Part shown: positions 34,366 through 42,798 of the stretch, in pieces
Numbering within the stretch: the first letter of the stretch is position 1
How the letters are laid out: the number at the start of each line of letters is the position of its first letter
From: an uncultured Paenibacillaceae bacterium
GTDB lineage: Bacteria > Bacillota > Bacilli > Paenibacillales > K13
Length of the DNA stretch: 64,000 bases
Assembly: GCA_913056365.1 (NCBI GenBank)
Contig: CAJXLT010000011.1
Coordinates: forward strand, 43,470-107,469
Reading direction: 5' to 3'
Program-made: the position numbers and the translations under genes
The notes under the pieces: generated by a model
What the model saw: the letters and a program-made list of their open reading frames with translations, nothing else
What the model was told of the DNA's origin: nothing
Database searches by the model: none

Positions 34366-35277
34366 TTAACGATAGCCCTCCACATATTCGCTTATTCCGG
34401 CATCCACCACTTCCGTCATATACCGGATGGAATCCGGCCGGGAACCGTCAAGATCGGTGAACCCATACACCTGTGCTAGTTCTCCGCTGGACAGTGAGCG
34501 TCCGTTCCAACGCTGTACGTCGGCATCTCCGGCAAGTGCAGCGACTGCCCGACCGACATAGCGCGTTGATTCGGATATGAGGAAGTGAGGTTCTTGCTTC
34601 GCTCCATCTCGCCAGTTATGTTCTGTGATGTGGAAATGCTCAAGCATAATCTCCGACCGCATCCATCCAGGTGTAAGAGCAACGGCCGTGCATTGATGCG
34701 GTTTAAGCTCGTGGGCCAGCGCCCATGCCATACGGGTTATGGATGTTTTCGCCTGATCGTAGAACATGGACAAGCGGTAGTGATCCCGATTGTAGGCATC
34801 AGTACCGTCTGTCATCTCCACGACAAGCCCGTTCGGGTTCTGGATTAAGAGCGGAAGCGCGTAATGATTCGTGATCAAGTGCGTATCGATCGCCAATCGG
34901 AGCAAGCGCAAACCTTTCTCAAGCGAGTGCTCCCAGACTGGCACATGCCATTCAGTTATGTGCTCTGCCCCCCAAATATCATTTACTAAAATATCTAATC
35001 TCCCTTGCTCACGTCTAATGCGAGCTAGTAATGCTTCCACCTGGCGGGGTTCTAGATGATCTACCTGCACCGCAATACCATGTCCTCCAGCCTCAGTTAC
35101 AAGTTCAGCTGTCTCTTCAATCGTCTCCGGGCGATTGTACTCGGAGCGTTGCTCGCGTGTCGTACGACCTGTCACATAGACGGTAGCGCCAGCAGCGCCT
35201 AGCTCCATTGCAATTCCTCGACCTGCACCTCGAGTGGCGCCAGCGACCAATGCGATTTTTCCTGTTAATGCTGTCAT
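34366..35277 (-). CDS. SDR-family oxidoreductase
   Basis: A 303-residue short-chain dehydrogenase: cofactor loop AGATRGAGRGIA with Arg-rich GRTTREQRSEYNRPETIEET favouring NADP(H), LDILVNDIWG in place of the usual NNAG, and a catalytic region near YRLSMFYDQAKTSI where Tyr and Lys are six residues rather than four apart from the usual YxxxK pattern (FYDQAK fits YxxxK). Longer than classical SDRs by about 50 residues. ATG 35277 follows GGAGGAGA; a GTG at 35295 is on that site. Divergent from the WYL regulator at 35394. Confidence 0.88.
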   Translation of the reverse strand: MTALTGKIALVAGATRGAGRGIAMELGAAGATVYVTGRTTREQRSEYNRPETIEETAELVTEAGGHGIAVQVDHLEPRQVEALLARIRREQGRLDILVNDIWGAEHITEWHVPVWEHSLEKGLRLLRLAIDTHLITNHYALPLLIQNPNGLVVEMTDGTDAYNRDHYRLSMFYDQAKTSITRMAWALAHELKPHQCTAVALTPGWMRSEIMLEHFHITEHNWRDGAKQEPHFLISESTRYVGRAVAALAGDADVQRWNGRSLSSGELAQVYGFTDLDGSRPDSIRYMTEVVDAGISEYVEGYR

Positions 35278-35393
35278 GCCTTCTCCTCCTGTCACTTGCT
35301 ATAGTCTTCTAACTTATTATCGTTTATAATCAAGACATCTAGTGTCATATATGTGAAAATAGATGCGTAACGTTACGACAGAGGTGAGAAGGT

Positions 35394-36386
35394 ATGCGAG
35401 CAGACCGATTGGTACAGATTATGATATTGCTGCAGAACAATGGGAAAATGACGGCGAAGGAGCTAGCCCGCACCCTGGAAGTATCCGAGCGAACTGTGAT
35501 CCGCGACATGGATGCATTGAGCATCTCCGGCATTCCGGTTGTTTCCGAAAGGGGGAAGACTGGGGGCTGGAAGCTGATGGACGGCTTTCGCAGTCAGTTG
35601 CATGGACTGAAGCTGGAGGAGTGGAAATCGCTCTTTATTTTGCCATCGGAACAGTTATTGTCGGATTTGGGCGTACAAGTGAAAGGGACGCAGCTGCGGA
35701 ATAAGCTGCTGGCTTCCTTGCCGCATGGCAGTCAGACCGCTGTACAGCCCTTTATGGAGAAAATTCACATCGATACAGGGAGCTGGAAAGCGGACCATGC
35801 TGGACCTGCCTGCATGAACACGGTGCTCGAAGCACTATGGAGTGATCGTAAGCTGCAGATCGTGTATGTGAAGGCGGACGGCAATCGCTCCAACCGGATC
35901 GTTCATCCACTGGGTATCGTTGCGAAAGGAAGTGTCTGGTATCTTGTTGCCGCTCTAGAGGATGGACAGCTTCGCAGCTACCGGTTATCCAGAGTAGCGC
36001 AAGCAGAAGTAACGGCAGAGGCGTTCGACCGTCCGCACCCATTCTCCCTCGCTGATTATTGGCAGAGAAGTAAGCAGGAGTTCGCAGCGTCGCTACCTGC
36101 GCTTGAAGTCAAGCTACTCGCAGATCGAGACATGGTGGGGCGTCTAACCTTCACAGATAAGTTTGTGCAACTGGTGAATGTTGAAGAGGATAAGAATAAC
36201 ACGCGGGTTCGTGTCACGCTAAGCTTTCATACAGAGGAGGAAGCCATCGCATATGTGCTGGGATGTGGAGCGAAGGTTCGTTTGCTAGAGCCGGCACACC
36301 TGATGAAGTCAATAGTCCAGCGAGCTCGTGACGTAGTTGCTGTGTACGCTAGTAACCCCGATCTGCATAGTAGCGATAATATATGA
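35394..36386 (+). CDS. YafY-type WYL-domain transcriptional regulator
   Basis: A 330-residue protein: HTH_11 winged helix (1-60: MTAKELARTLEVSERTVIRD), a linker, then the WYL domain (about 140-215, RIVHPLGIVAKGSVWYLVAA) and the C-terminal WCX region. WYL regulators sense nucleic acids or small ligands and often control neighbouring genes; the divergent SDR is the obvious candidate. GAGGTGAGAAGG precedes ATG 35394; TATAAT at 35325-35330 and GACAT-CTA-GTGTC at about 35333-35345 lie between the two genes. Confidence 0.9.
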   Translation: MRADRLVQIMILLQNNGKMTAKELARTLEVSERTVIRDMDALSISGIPVVSERGKTGGWKLMDGFRSQLHGLKLEEWKSLFILPSEQLLSDLGVQVKGTQLRNKLLASLPHGSQTAVQPFMEKIHIDTGSWKADHAGPACMNTVLEALWSDRKLQIVYVKADGNRSNRIVHPLGIVAKGSVWYLVAALEDGQLRSYRLSRVAQAEVTAEAFDRPHPFSLADYWQRSKQEFAASLPALEVKLLADRDMVGRLTFTDKFVQLVNVEEDKNNTRVRVTLSFHTEEEAIAYVLGCGAKVRLLEPAHLMKSIVQRARDVVAVYASNPDLHSSDNI

Positions 36387-36577
36387 GTGGAATGTTACTC
36401 TGCACGGGATATTCTGCATTACCGCACTCGATCTTAACAGAAGAGTGATTGCTAATGATGGCCAACTCGATCTCACAGACACACACGCCGTCCCGATCCG
36501 GTGTAGAGATGGGACGGATGTCTCTGTTGAACCTGAAGGCTGTTCCTCATAGAGATGTATGGTCTGCGTTCCGGTCA

Positions 36578-37228
36578 TTAAAATCCGTTCCAGACAGTCG
36601 TCTGATCAACAGGGAAGCGAGCTGTTGGATGGGCAGGCTTACTTGCCTTCCCAATGGCTACGAGCAAGACCGGAATATAGCGCGGCGGTACATGGAATGC
36701 TTCCGCGAACGCGTCCGCGTCGAAGCCGACCATCGGACCCGAGTCGAGCTCCTTCGCTTTCGCGGCCAGCATAAGCTGCATAGCGGCCAGCGATGCATTG
36801 CGAATTGCTTCATCTCGCCGATAACGAGAAGTTTCGCTTACTGCGTAAGCCTCCTCAATCTGAGCTAACAGGATATGATGGGAAGGATATCCAGCGTATG
36901 CATCTTCAAGTCCGGCCTGAATGACGGGTCCATACACAGCCTCGGCGTTCTGATTGGCCTGCAGGTCACCGAGTACGGCGACAGTAACGGAAGCGTCAAT
37001 GATTTGTTGTTGACCATACGCAATAGGATGCAGCTTTTTCTTGGCCTCTGCGGCATTAATGACAACGAACTTCCAATGTTGAAGGTTCCAGGATGACGGA
37101 GCAGTGCCTGCAAGCTCTAACAGCTCTTTGATATCGTGTTCGCTGAGTTGATAAGAGGCATCGAATTTTCGAATAGACTGACGTTCTCGTACTACAGTGA
37201 GAAAATCGGAGTGAATAGGGGATGACAT
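36578..37228 (-). CDS. Nitroreductase-family protein
   Basis: A 216-residue FMN-dependent nitroreductase of the YodC/YfkO type: VRERQSIRKFD binds FMN phosphate, GTAPSSWNLQHWKFVVI follows, and the C-terminal PPRYIPVLLVAIGKASKP closes the site. It probably reduces quinones or nitro compounds with NAD(P)H. AAAGGAG is 9 nt before ATG 37228. Divergent from a MocR gene. The 190-bp gap on its 3' side (36387-36577) holds nothing I recognise. Confidence 0.9.
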   Translation of the reverse strand: MSSPIHSDFLTVVRERQSIRKFDASYQLSEHDIKELLELAGTAPSSWNLQHWKFVVINAAEAKKKLHPIAYGQQQIIDASVTVAVLGDLQANQNAEAVYGPVIQAGLEDAYAGYPSHHILLAQIEEAYAVSETSRYRRDEAIRNASLAAMQLMLAAKAKELDSGPMVGFDADAFAEAFHVPPRYIPVLLVAIGKASKPAHPTARFPVDQTTVWNGF

Positions 37229-37325
37229 AAAGATTGACTCCTTTCATTCTGCGTGATTATAAACTTGCATCTGTTATGAGATATGATAGGATGATTCGCA
37301 TTGGGGAACAATAGCATCTTTGCCG

Positions 37326-37356
37326 AACTGTATTAATACAGTTGATGAGATATAAT
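37326..37356 (+). promoter_or_regulatory. Perfect 18-nt palindrome overlapping the MocR promoter
   Basis: AACTGTATTAATACAGTT (37326-37343) is a perfect dyad. TATAAT follows at 37351-37356, placing the palindrome over the -35 region of the MocR gene. Its position suits autoregulation and control of the divergent nitroreductase. Confidence 0.7.
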
Positions 37357-37388
37357 AGAAGGACGCTAATGAAAAGTGAGGAAGCGTC

Positions 37389-38738
37389 ATGCCCAAATAT
37401 GTGGACATCTCCTGTGATATCGAGCACAAAATTAACAAAGGACAGTACGACTCGGGACAGAAATTGCCTTCCGTTCGAGAGGCTGCGGAGCGATACGGTT
37501 GCAGTGTCAATACGGTAGCACGTGCATACGGGGAACTGGAGAAACGCCATATCGTGTACGCGATTGCTCAGAGCGGGTATTATGTTGTGGACAAGCCGAG
37601 AAATTCTTATAAGTCTGATAAAGCTGGAATCATTGATTTCGCCGCAGTGTCACCGGATCCGAGTGTGTTCCCGTATTTGGATTTCCAGCACTGCTTGAAC
37701 CAAGCTTTGGATACATATAAGGTTGAGTTGTTCACTTGCGGCGATGCGGAAGGATTGGAGAGCCTTCGTCATGCTCTCGTATCACATCTGGCTAGTGATC
37801 AAGTGTTTGCCAGATTAGAACAAATCGTCGTAACGCCGGGTGCCAATCGAGCGCTTGAAATATTGACCAAGATGCCTTTTCCAAACGGACATTCGGTCAT
37901 TCTGGTTGAACAGCCGAGCTATGATATTTATTTGCGCTTTCTTGAGGCAGAGGGTATTCCCGTACGTGGCATTGCAAGGACGACCGAAGGCGTAGATTTA
38001 AGCGAATTGGAGGAGCAATTTAAGTATGGCGATATTAAGTTTTTCTACACGATGTCCCGGTATCACAGCCCGCTTGGCAGCTCGTACAGCTCGGAGGAGA
38101 GAAGAGCAATTGCTCGTTTGGCAAGCAAATATGATGTATACATTGTCGAGGACGATTACATGGCCGATTTGGGTGAACAATCAGGATTAGACCCTATCTA
38201 TGCTTATGACCGGACATCGCACGCTGTATATGTCAAGAGCTTTTCGAAAACCATTTTCCCAGGACTTAGACTCGGCGCCGCCGTATTGCCTCAACATCTG
38301 GTAGAAGCCTTCTGTGTGAACAAAAGGTACGCAGATACCTCGCAGTTGTCCCAAGCAGCATTAGAAGTGTATATCAAGAGCGGCATGTACGAGCGGCACA
38401 AACGAATCGTATCCAGACAATATACTGCGCGGATGCATGCATTGCACGAGTCAGTGCGGCGACATAACCGTGATGGGGTCATTGATATTCCGGATGTTCG
38501 TTACGGTGTATATGTCCCGTTCAAACTGCCGCAGTCATTAAATCTTGATCGGTTAATAGAGCGGCTTGCCGCTAAGAACATTATAGTTGTTCCGAGCAAT
38601 CGAGCCTACCTGACCAATTATTGGGATCGTGATAAGTTTCTACGGATCAGTATTTCACGCACGCTACCGAATCACATCGAGGAAGGAGTTCGGACGATTA
38701 TAGAAGAAGTGCGGAAGGAACTAAGATTTCCTTACTAG
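37389..38738 (+). CDS. Second MocR-type regulator (GntR HTH + aminotransferase fold)
   Basis: A 449-residue protein. The GntR winged helix (1-70: DIEHKINKGQYDSGQKLPSV, REAAERYGCSVNTVARAYGE) is joined to a fold-type I PLP domain (80-445) with VTPGANRALEIL, YIVEDDYMADL and the Schiff-base Lys in VKSFSKTIFPGLRLG. It may sense PLP or an amino compound. Divergent nitroreductase is the likely target. GAGGAAG precedes ATG 37389. Not closely similar to the MocR at 439 beyond family motifs. Confidence 0.9.
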   Translation: MPKYVDISCDIEHKINKGQYDSGQKLPSVREAAERYGCSVNTVARAYGELEKRHIVYAIAQSGYYVVDKPRNSYKSDKAGIIDFAAVSPDPSVFPYLDFQHCLNQALDTYKVELFTCGDAEGLESLRHALVSHLASDQVFARLEQIVVTPGANRALEILTKMPFPNGHSVILVEQPSYDIYLRFLEAEGIPVRGIARTTEGVDLSELEEQFKYGDIKFFYTMSRYHSPLGSSYSSEERRAIARLASKYDVYIVEDDYMADLGEQSGLDPIYAYDRTSHAVYVKSFSKTIFPGLRLGAAVLPQHLVEAFCVNKRYADTSQLSQAALEVYIKSGMYERHKRIVSRQYTARMHALHESVRRHNRDGVIDIPDVRYGVYVPFKLPQSLNLDRLIERLAAKNIIVVPSNRAYLTNYWDRDKFLRISISRTLPNHIEEGVRTIIEEVRKELRFPY

Positions 38739-38745
38739 AGTCCGG

Positions 38746-38859
38746 ATCATCACTCGTCAGTAATCGCACGCCTGTTTGCGGCCCGATCATCGCTCAGTAG
38801 CTGAAGCGCGCCAGAGCCAGCGATTCGAATCATCGCTCAGTAGCAGAAGCGCGGCAAAG
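38746..38859. repeat. Three degenerate ~40-43 bp direct repeats
   Basis: ATCATCGCTCAGTAGC-type units start at 38786 and 38829, with a poorer copy at 38746 (ATCATCACTCGTCAGTA). Each continues with GAAGCGCG. The array runs directly into the CCTGC element at 38860. No coding frame is supported. Confidence 0.65.
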
Positions 38860-39038
38860 CCTGCGAATCTGCAGGTTCTAACCTTGAAAGCAGCTAGTTA
38901 CATGAATTGCATTCGAAAATACAGGCTTTTTCTGCGCTACTTGCGTGAATCGCCATATGCGGGAATGGAAAGCTGCACATTCGTATCTTTTTCATAGAAT
39001 AAGTCTCATTTGCCCAGTGAAAGATGCATTATTGCAGG
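38860..39038 (+). repeat. CCTGC-element copy 5 (subfamily B, left of the nuclease-like gene)
   Basis: Four modules: CCTGCGAATCTGCAGG (38860-38875), GCATTCGAAAATACAGG (38909-38925), GCTGCACATTCGTATCTTT (38972-38990) and GAAAGATGCATTATTGCAGG (39019-39038). Module spacings (49, 63, 47) match copy 6 (51, 62, 45) but differ from the main family. The last two modules are inverted repeats. Sequence from 39039 to 39143 shows only scattered TGCAG. Confidence 0.75.
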
Positions 39039-39143
39039 CGTTGTAATAATTGCAGCTCCTGACAATTGCCTGCGCGGTGCACGAGTGGGACTTACCCTCC
39101 TTGTAACCGTCATTTTTAGTAACATTTCGCACGCATTGATTTT

Positions 39144-39818
39144 TTAGAACATGAGCTGTCGAAATCCGCTGAATTTGAGCTCATAGCGTACGACGTGCTT
39201 CCCTTGTGCGCCTGTAATGGGCGCAAGGACTCCCTTGGCGCATAGTGCTTGGAGAGAGCGGACGGCCGTGCGATGATTGACATGGAGGTGAGATTCCACA
39301 TCCACAGGTCGCAGTGTACGGGCCAGTCTGCACGCCAGCCGGATAATTTCTTGCTCAATCAGACTATGCGGAAGAGTGGAATCCGCCGAAGCCTGGAAGC
39401 GACTCATAATCATTCGCAGCAGCGTAATACACAGGTCTGGTCGGTGAGCGATATCATCATAAGCGAATGCAATGACATGAAATCCCATAGCGGTTAAGAA
39501 CGTCTCTCGATTCAATTCATAACAATACGATTGGCGGTCCATCTCTCTGACATGCGGTCCGAAGCCTTTGATCTCAATGACCAGCTTGACGAGCGGCGTG
39601 ATCCAGACGAAATCACAAAAGTAAGACTTTCCCCGCCAATCCAACACCTCGTATTCTGGGTGCAACTGCTCAAAATTGCCTTGAAGCGGCCACCATACCT
39701 GTTGGCAAAAAAGTGACTCTGCTTCCCTATGCCCTCTAGCCAATCGCCCCTTCCGTTCGCCTGTTCTTCTCTTCAAATGCTGCTGAATAAAGTCATAGTG
39801 CGCTTGTTCCACATTCAT
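39144..39818 (-). CDS. PD-(D/E)XK nuclease-like protein with C-terminal winged helix
   Basis: A 224-residue protein. Residues 30-125 fit the DUF559/Vsr-type endonuclease fold: helix REAESLFCQQVWWP (acidic residue), strand SYFCDFVW with Asp69, and strand KLVIEIKGFG with Glu82-x-Lys84, followed by helix and strand MGFHVIAFAYDDIAHRPDLC. Residues 155-215 look like a winged helix (HVNHRTAVRSLQALCAKGVL), suggesting DNA binding. The intact D-ExK triad implies a possible nuclease; no activity is known to me for this family. ATG 39818 follows AGGAGAAGG; its leader contains an intrinsic terminator (39848-39887) after a promoter at 39919-39947. Two direct copies of the CCTGC element flank it. Confidence 0.75.
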   Translation of the reverse strand: MNVEQAHYDFIQQHLKRRTGERKGRLARGHREAESLFCQQVWWPLQGNFEQLHPEYEVLDWRGKSYFCDFVWITPLVKLVIEIKGFGPHVREMDRQSYCYELNRETFLTAMGFHVIAFAYDDIAHRPDLCITLLRMIMSRFQASADSTLPHSLIEQEIIRLACRLARTLRPVDVESHLHVNHRTAVRSLQALCAKGVLAPITGAQGKHVVRYELKFSGFRQLMF

Positions 39819-39847
39819 ATATAACCTTCTCCTTCCATTGGGAAATA

Positions 39848-39887
39848 AAAAAACGCCCCGACCCACATAATGGGATCGAGACGTTCT
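39848..39887 (-). terminator. Leader terminator / attenuator before the nuclease-like gene
   Basis: On the minus strand AACGTCTCGATCCCA pairs with TGGGTCGGGGCGTT (one bulge, some G-U pairs) around a 5-nt loop, followed by seven T. It lies between the promoter (39919-39947) and the ribosome site (about 39828-39836). Most transcripts should stop here unless read-through is allowed. Confidence 0.85.
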
Positions 39888-39918
39888 TCGTCATCGGTAA
39901 TATGTTACTGTTATCTCT

Positions 39919-39947
39919 ATTATAGACAGGATGTGCTCATTCTTCAA
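39919..39947 (-). promoter_or_regulatory. Sigma-A promoter for the nuclease-like gene
   Basis: Minus-strand TTGAAG (39947-39942) and TATAAT (39924-39919) with a 17-nt spacer. Expected transcription start about 39912, giving a short leader that consists mainly of the terminator hairpin. Confidence 0.8.
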
Positions 39948-40067
39948 CCTTTTTTGTGTTTGACTGTGCTCTACCGCTACTGATGGCGAATGGAACATTG
40001 GGTTGTTGATGGTATGTTGGTTTGTTAGAGGGTACTGTATCCGGTAAAGTGAGCATCTAGGATGAAA

Positions 40068-40246
40068 GCCTGCATATGTACAGTTATCCGAGCCGAAAAA
40101 CTACGATATGCGCACAAAGGATGCGAAAGTGCAGGAATTTCTTCGGCATTTGCGAAAAGGCGGATATCTAGAAATGGAAACCTGCACAATCGCATCTTTT
40201 GATCCAATTCACTTCTATGCCAGCTGAAAAGATGTATAAATGCAGG
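40068..40246 (+). repeat. CCTGC-element copy 6 (subfamily B, right of the nuclease-like gene)
   Basis: Modules: GCCTGCATATGTACAG (40068-40083), GGATGCGAAAGTGCAGG (40119-40135), CCTGCACAATCGCATCTTTT (40181-40200), and its inverted partner (40226-40246). Sequence and spacing match copy 5, in the same orientation, so the two copies form direct repeats around 39144-39947. Nothing else is visible between 39948 and 40067. Confidence 0.75.
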
Positions 40247-40284
40247 TATTCGCCCCCGTGCAGTTGTTTGTGAGGGAGGAGTAG

Positions 40285-40478
40285 TTGATACTCACCCCAC
40301 GCAGTCACTCGACAGCGGAGGAATGCGTGCCCGCATTCGCACGGTCGAGCGATAAAGAAGGTATGCGTGCCCGCATCCGCACGGTCGAGCGATAAAGAAG
40401 GTATGCGCGCCCGCATCCGCACAGTCGAGCGACAGCAGAGATGCAGGCACGCCCCCCGCGCAGTCGCTCTGAGGAGGA
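40285..40478. repeat. 40-bp tandem repeat array
   Basis: Units start at 40323, 40363 and 40403 (exact 40-bp period, 36-39 matches each: ATGCGTGCCCGCATCCGCAC then GGTCGAGCGATAAAGAAGGT), with degenerate units before (about 40287) and after (40441). GC-rich, intergenic, beside the MFS pseudogene. No spacer sequences, so not a CRISPR. Frames open across it on both strands are by-products of the period. Confidence 0.85.
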
Positions 40479-40537
40479 GGGTCAGCATTCGTCCGCATCT
40501 GTCTGGCAGCGGTGTGCGCAGTGCAGTCAGTCGTCCA

Positions 40538-42125
40538 TTACTGCACCTGCTCGCTCTGCTCGGCATGTCCTGCACCGGCGGGTGGGACATGCTTGAGCAA
40601 GACGGTCGCCAATACGGCGAACACGATAACGCAGGCTGTCCCTACGCCAGCAACGATGTTCAATCCGCTCGTAAATGCGGATTGCGCTGCGCCAAGCAGC
40701 TGCAGACCGGCTTCTTGAGGCAGTAGCTCTACCACGTTCAATGCCCCAGCGAGCGTATCATGGGCTGCTGCCCGTACATCTTCGGGAAGGGCTTCCGGCA
40801 TGGAATTGCCTAACTGCGTGCGATAGACGGCGGTACCGATACTTCCCATAATGGCGACACCTAGCGCAATTCCCAGTTCACCGCTCGTCTCCGACATGGC
40901 GGAAGCCGATCCCGTCTTCTCCGGCGGAGCAGAGCTGACTACCAGGTCGGTGACAAGGACGCCTTGGGGTCCGAACCCGAGTGAGGCAATCACGAATCCT
41001 GTAATTAGCAAGAGCAGGCTACTGCTGGCTTCCACCTGTGTCAATAGCAGCAAGCCGACAGCCGCGACAAGCAAACCGCCTGCAATGACAAAGGCCGGTC
41101 GTATACGTTGAATAAGTGCCGGTGCCAGCATCGAGCCTGCGATCATTCCGATCGCTTGGGGAATCAACCACAGTCCGGCGCGCAGAGGCGATCTGCAAAT
41201 ATTGCGTAACGAATAAGAAGACGCCGCCCATGCTAACGCCACCGAGCAGCATGATACCGAGTGAAGCGCTGAACGCAGCGTTGCGGAACAGGCTCATATC
41301 TAGCAGCGGATCGGGAAGCTTCCGTTGTCTTCGTACGAACCAGACGCCGAACAGGAAACCAACGAGAATAGTTAGCAGCGGGATAGCCGCCCATCCATAC
41401 TTGGCCAACTCTTTGATTCCATATATGATTGGCAGCATCGTGGCGAGCGACAACACAACACTGAACAGATCAATTCGTCCCGCCTGCTCGTCTCGGTACT
41501 CTGGCAGCAGGAATGGAGCGAGAGCGAGCAGTAATATCATGACGGGGACGCCAAGCAGAAATACGGAGCCCCACCAGAAGAATTCCAGCAAAATACCGCC
41601 GACTAGCGGACCGATAATCATACCGACCATAAAGCAGCTCATCCAAATCCCGATTGCAACCGAGCGCTGATTCGGATCGCGGAACATATTGCTGATTAAG
41701 GACAACGTCGAAGGCATAAGTGTCGCACCTGCAATACCTAGTACGGCTCGTGTGACAATGAGCATTTCGGCACTCGTTGAGAATGCGGCCAGAATCGAAG
41801 CGATACCGAAGCAGGCTGCGCCAATCATTAACAGTTTTCTTCGCCCTATCCGGTCACCGAGTGTTCCCATCGTTACCAGAAAGCCAGCGATCATAAATCC
41901 GTAAATATCCATGATCCATAGAAACTGACTGCTGCCAGGGTTCAAATCCGCGCCCAAATGAGGGAGCGCTATATACAGTACGCTTATATCCAATGATAGC
42001 AGCAGCGTCGGCAACGCTAATACAGCCAATCCGATCCATTGCTTGCTGCCCGCTCGTTGCGGAGAGGTGCTCGTGGGGAGCTTATCCTTTTGCTGCTCTT
42101 CTGCAGATTGACTCAATTTAACCAT
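40538..42125 (-). pseudogene. DHA2-type MFS drug exporter, frameshifted
   Basis: Two frames together give a 14-TM drug:proton antiporter of the QacA/EmrB/LfrA type. The N-terminal part (42125 to about 41190) has LSLDISVLYIALPHLGADL, GTLGDRIGRRKLLM and RAVLGIAGATLMPSTLSLIS. The C-terminal part (about 41190 to 40538) resumes at SPLRAGLWLIPQAIGMIAGS. At about 41186-41195 the residues expected between QYLQIA and SPLRAGL (LGL in relatives) are missing and the frame shifts, consistent with an 11- or 14-bp deletion. Without read-through the product stops after a few abnormal residues. TTG 42116 has the better ribosome spacing; ATG 42125 is the alternative. A sequencing error cannot be excluded. Confidence 0.8.
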
Positions 42126-42368
42126 CCTTTCACTTCATGCATGATAGACTTGTTGTGCTTCACGCTGTCTCGTTCATACGGCTGCGAATACGGCAGTTAT
42201 CACGAAAGCGCAAGCAGATTCAGATTATCATGAATCCCCCACTCTCATTTCTTATCGATTGCGATTGTATATGGGAATGAATTGTTTCTATTCTAACATA
42301 TGAGATAGATATGGTTCCCCATGATTTGTCCCAAGTGGAGTGAAGGCAGAAAAAAATACAGGAAACTA

Positions 42369-42397
42369 TTTACTTCCGTTTTTATACTTGATATAAT
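42369..42397 (+). promoter_or_regulatory. Promoter of the VOC-HxlR operon
   Basis: TTTACT (42369-42374) and TATAAT (42392-42397), spacer 17 nt, 36 bases before the VOC gene start. The rest of the 307-bp gap after the MFS gene shows nothing. Confidence 0.65.
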
Positions 42398-42432
42398 TTC
42401 GGTATTTCATTTTGAATAGGAGGACAACCCTA

Positions 42433-42798
42433 ATGTACAAACCCGGTTTAACCATTTGGTACAACGTTGCCAACCTGGAGCGAACGCTCACCTTTTACAC
42501 AGAAGCCCTTGGCTTCACGCTGGACTTTCAAGATGATGATAATCGGATGGCTATGATTCAGACGAATACGAAAGATTGCTGTATCGGATTTGCCGAAGCG
42601 GAAACCGTCGTACCTGTCACATCTTCAACTGTCTTCGAAGTAGAGAATATGGAGCAGGCTGTGGAGAAGCTGCGCGCGCAAGGCGTAACGTTCACAGGGG
42701 AAATTGAGACGATCCCTGACTTCGTGAAGCTGGCAACATTCAGTGATCCGGACGGTCACTGCTTCGAGTTGTCCGAGACACTCGTTGCCCATACATGA
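42433..42798 (+). CDS. VOC-family protein
   Basis: A 121-residue glyoxalase-fold protein: TIWYNVANLERTLTFYTEAL, a second half starting VFEVENMEQAVEKLRAQGVT and the terminal LATFSDPDGHCFELSE. Likely binds a small ligand or metal; reaction unknown. ATG 42433 is set by AGGAGG. It overlaps the next gene by ATGA (42795-42798), so enzyme and regulator are made together. Confidence 0.88.
   Translation: MYKPGLTIWYNVANLERTLTFYTEALGFTLDFQDDDNRMAMIQTNTKDCCIGFAEAETVVPVTSSTVFEVENMEQAVEKLRAQGVTFTGEIETIPDFVKLATFSDPDGHCFELSETLVAHT

Noticed and set aside
38860..40246. Classical IS element with transposase
   Set aside because: The enclosed gene has no DDE, HUH or serine-recombinase motifs, and flanking repeats are direct and not inverted.
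40285..40478. CRISPR array
   Set aside because: Units are contiguous 40-bp repeats without unique spacers, and no cas genes are present.
40168..40590. 140-residue frame across the 40-bp tandem array
   Set aside because: It is open only because the repeat period and GC richness remove stops; it has no ribosome site and the peptide is repetitive Arg/Cys-rich text.
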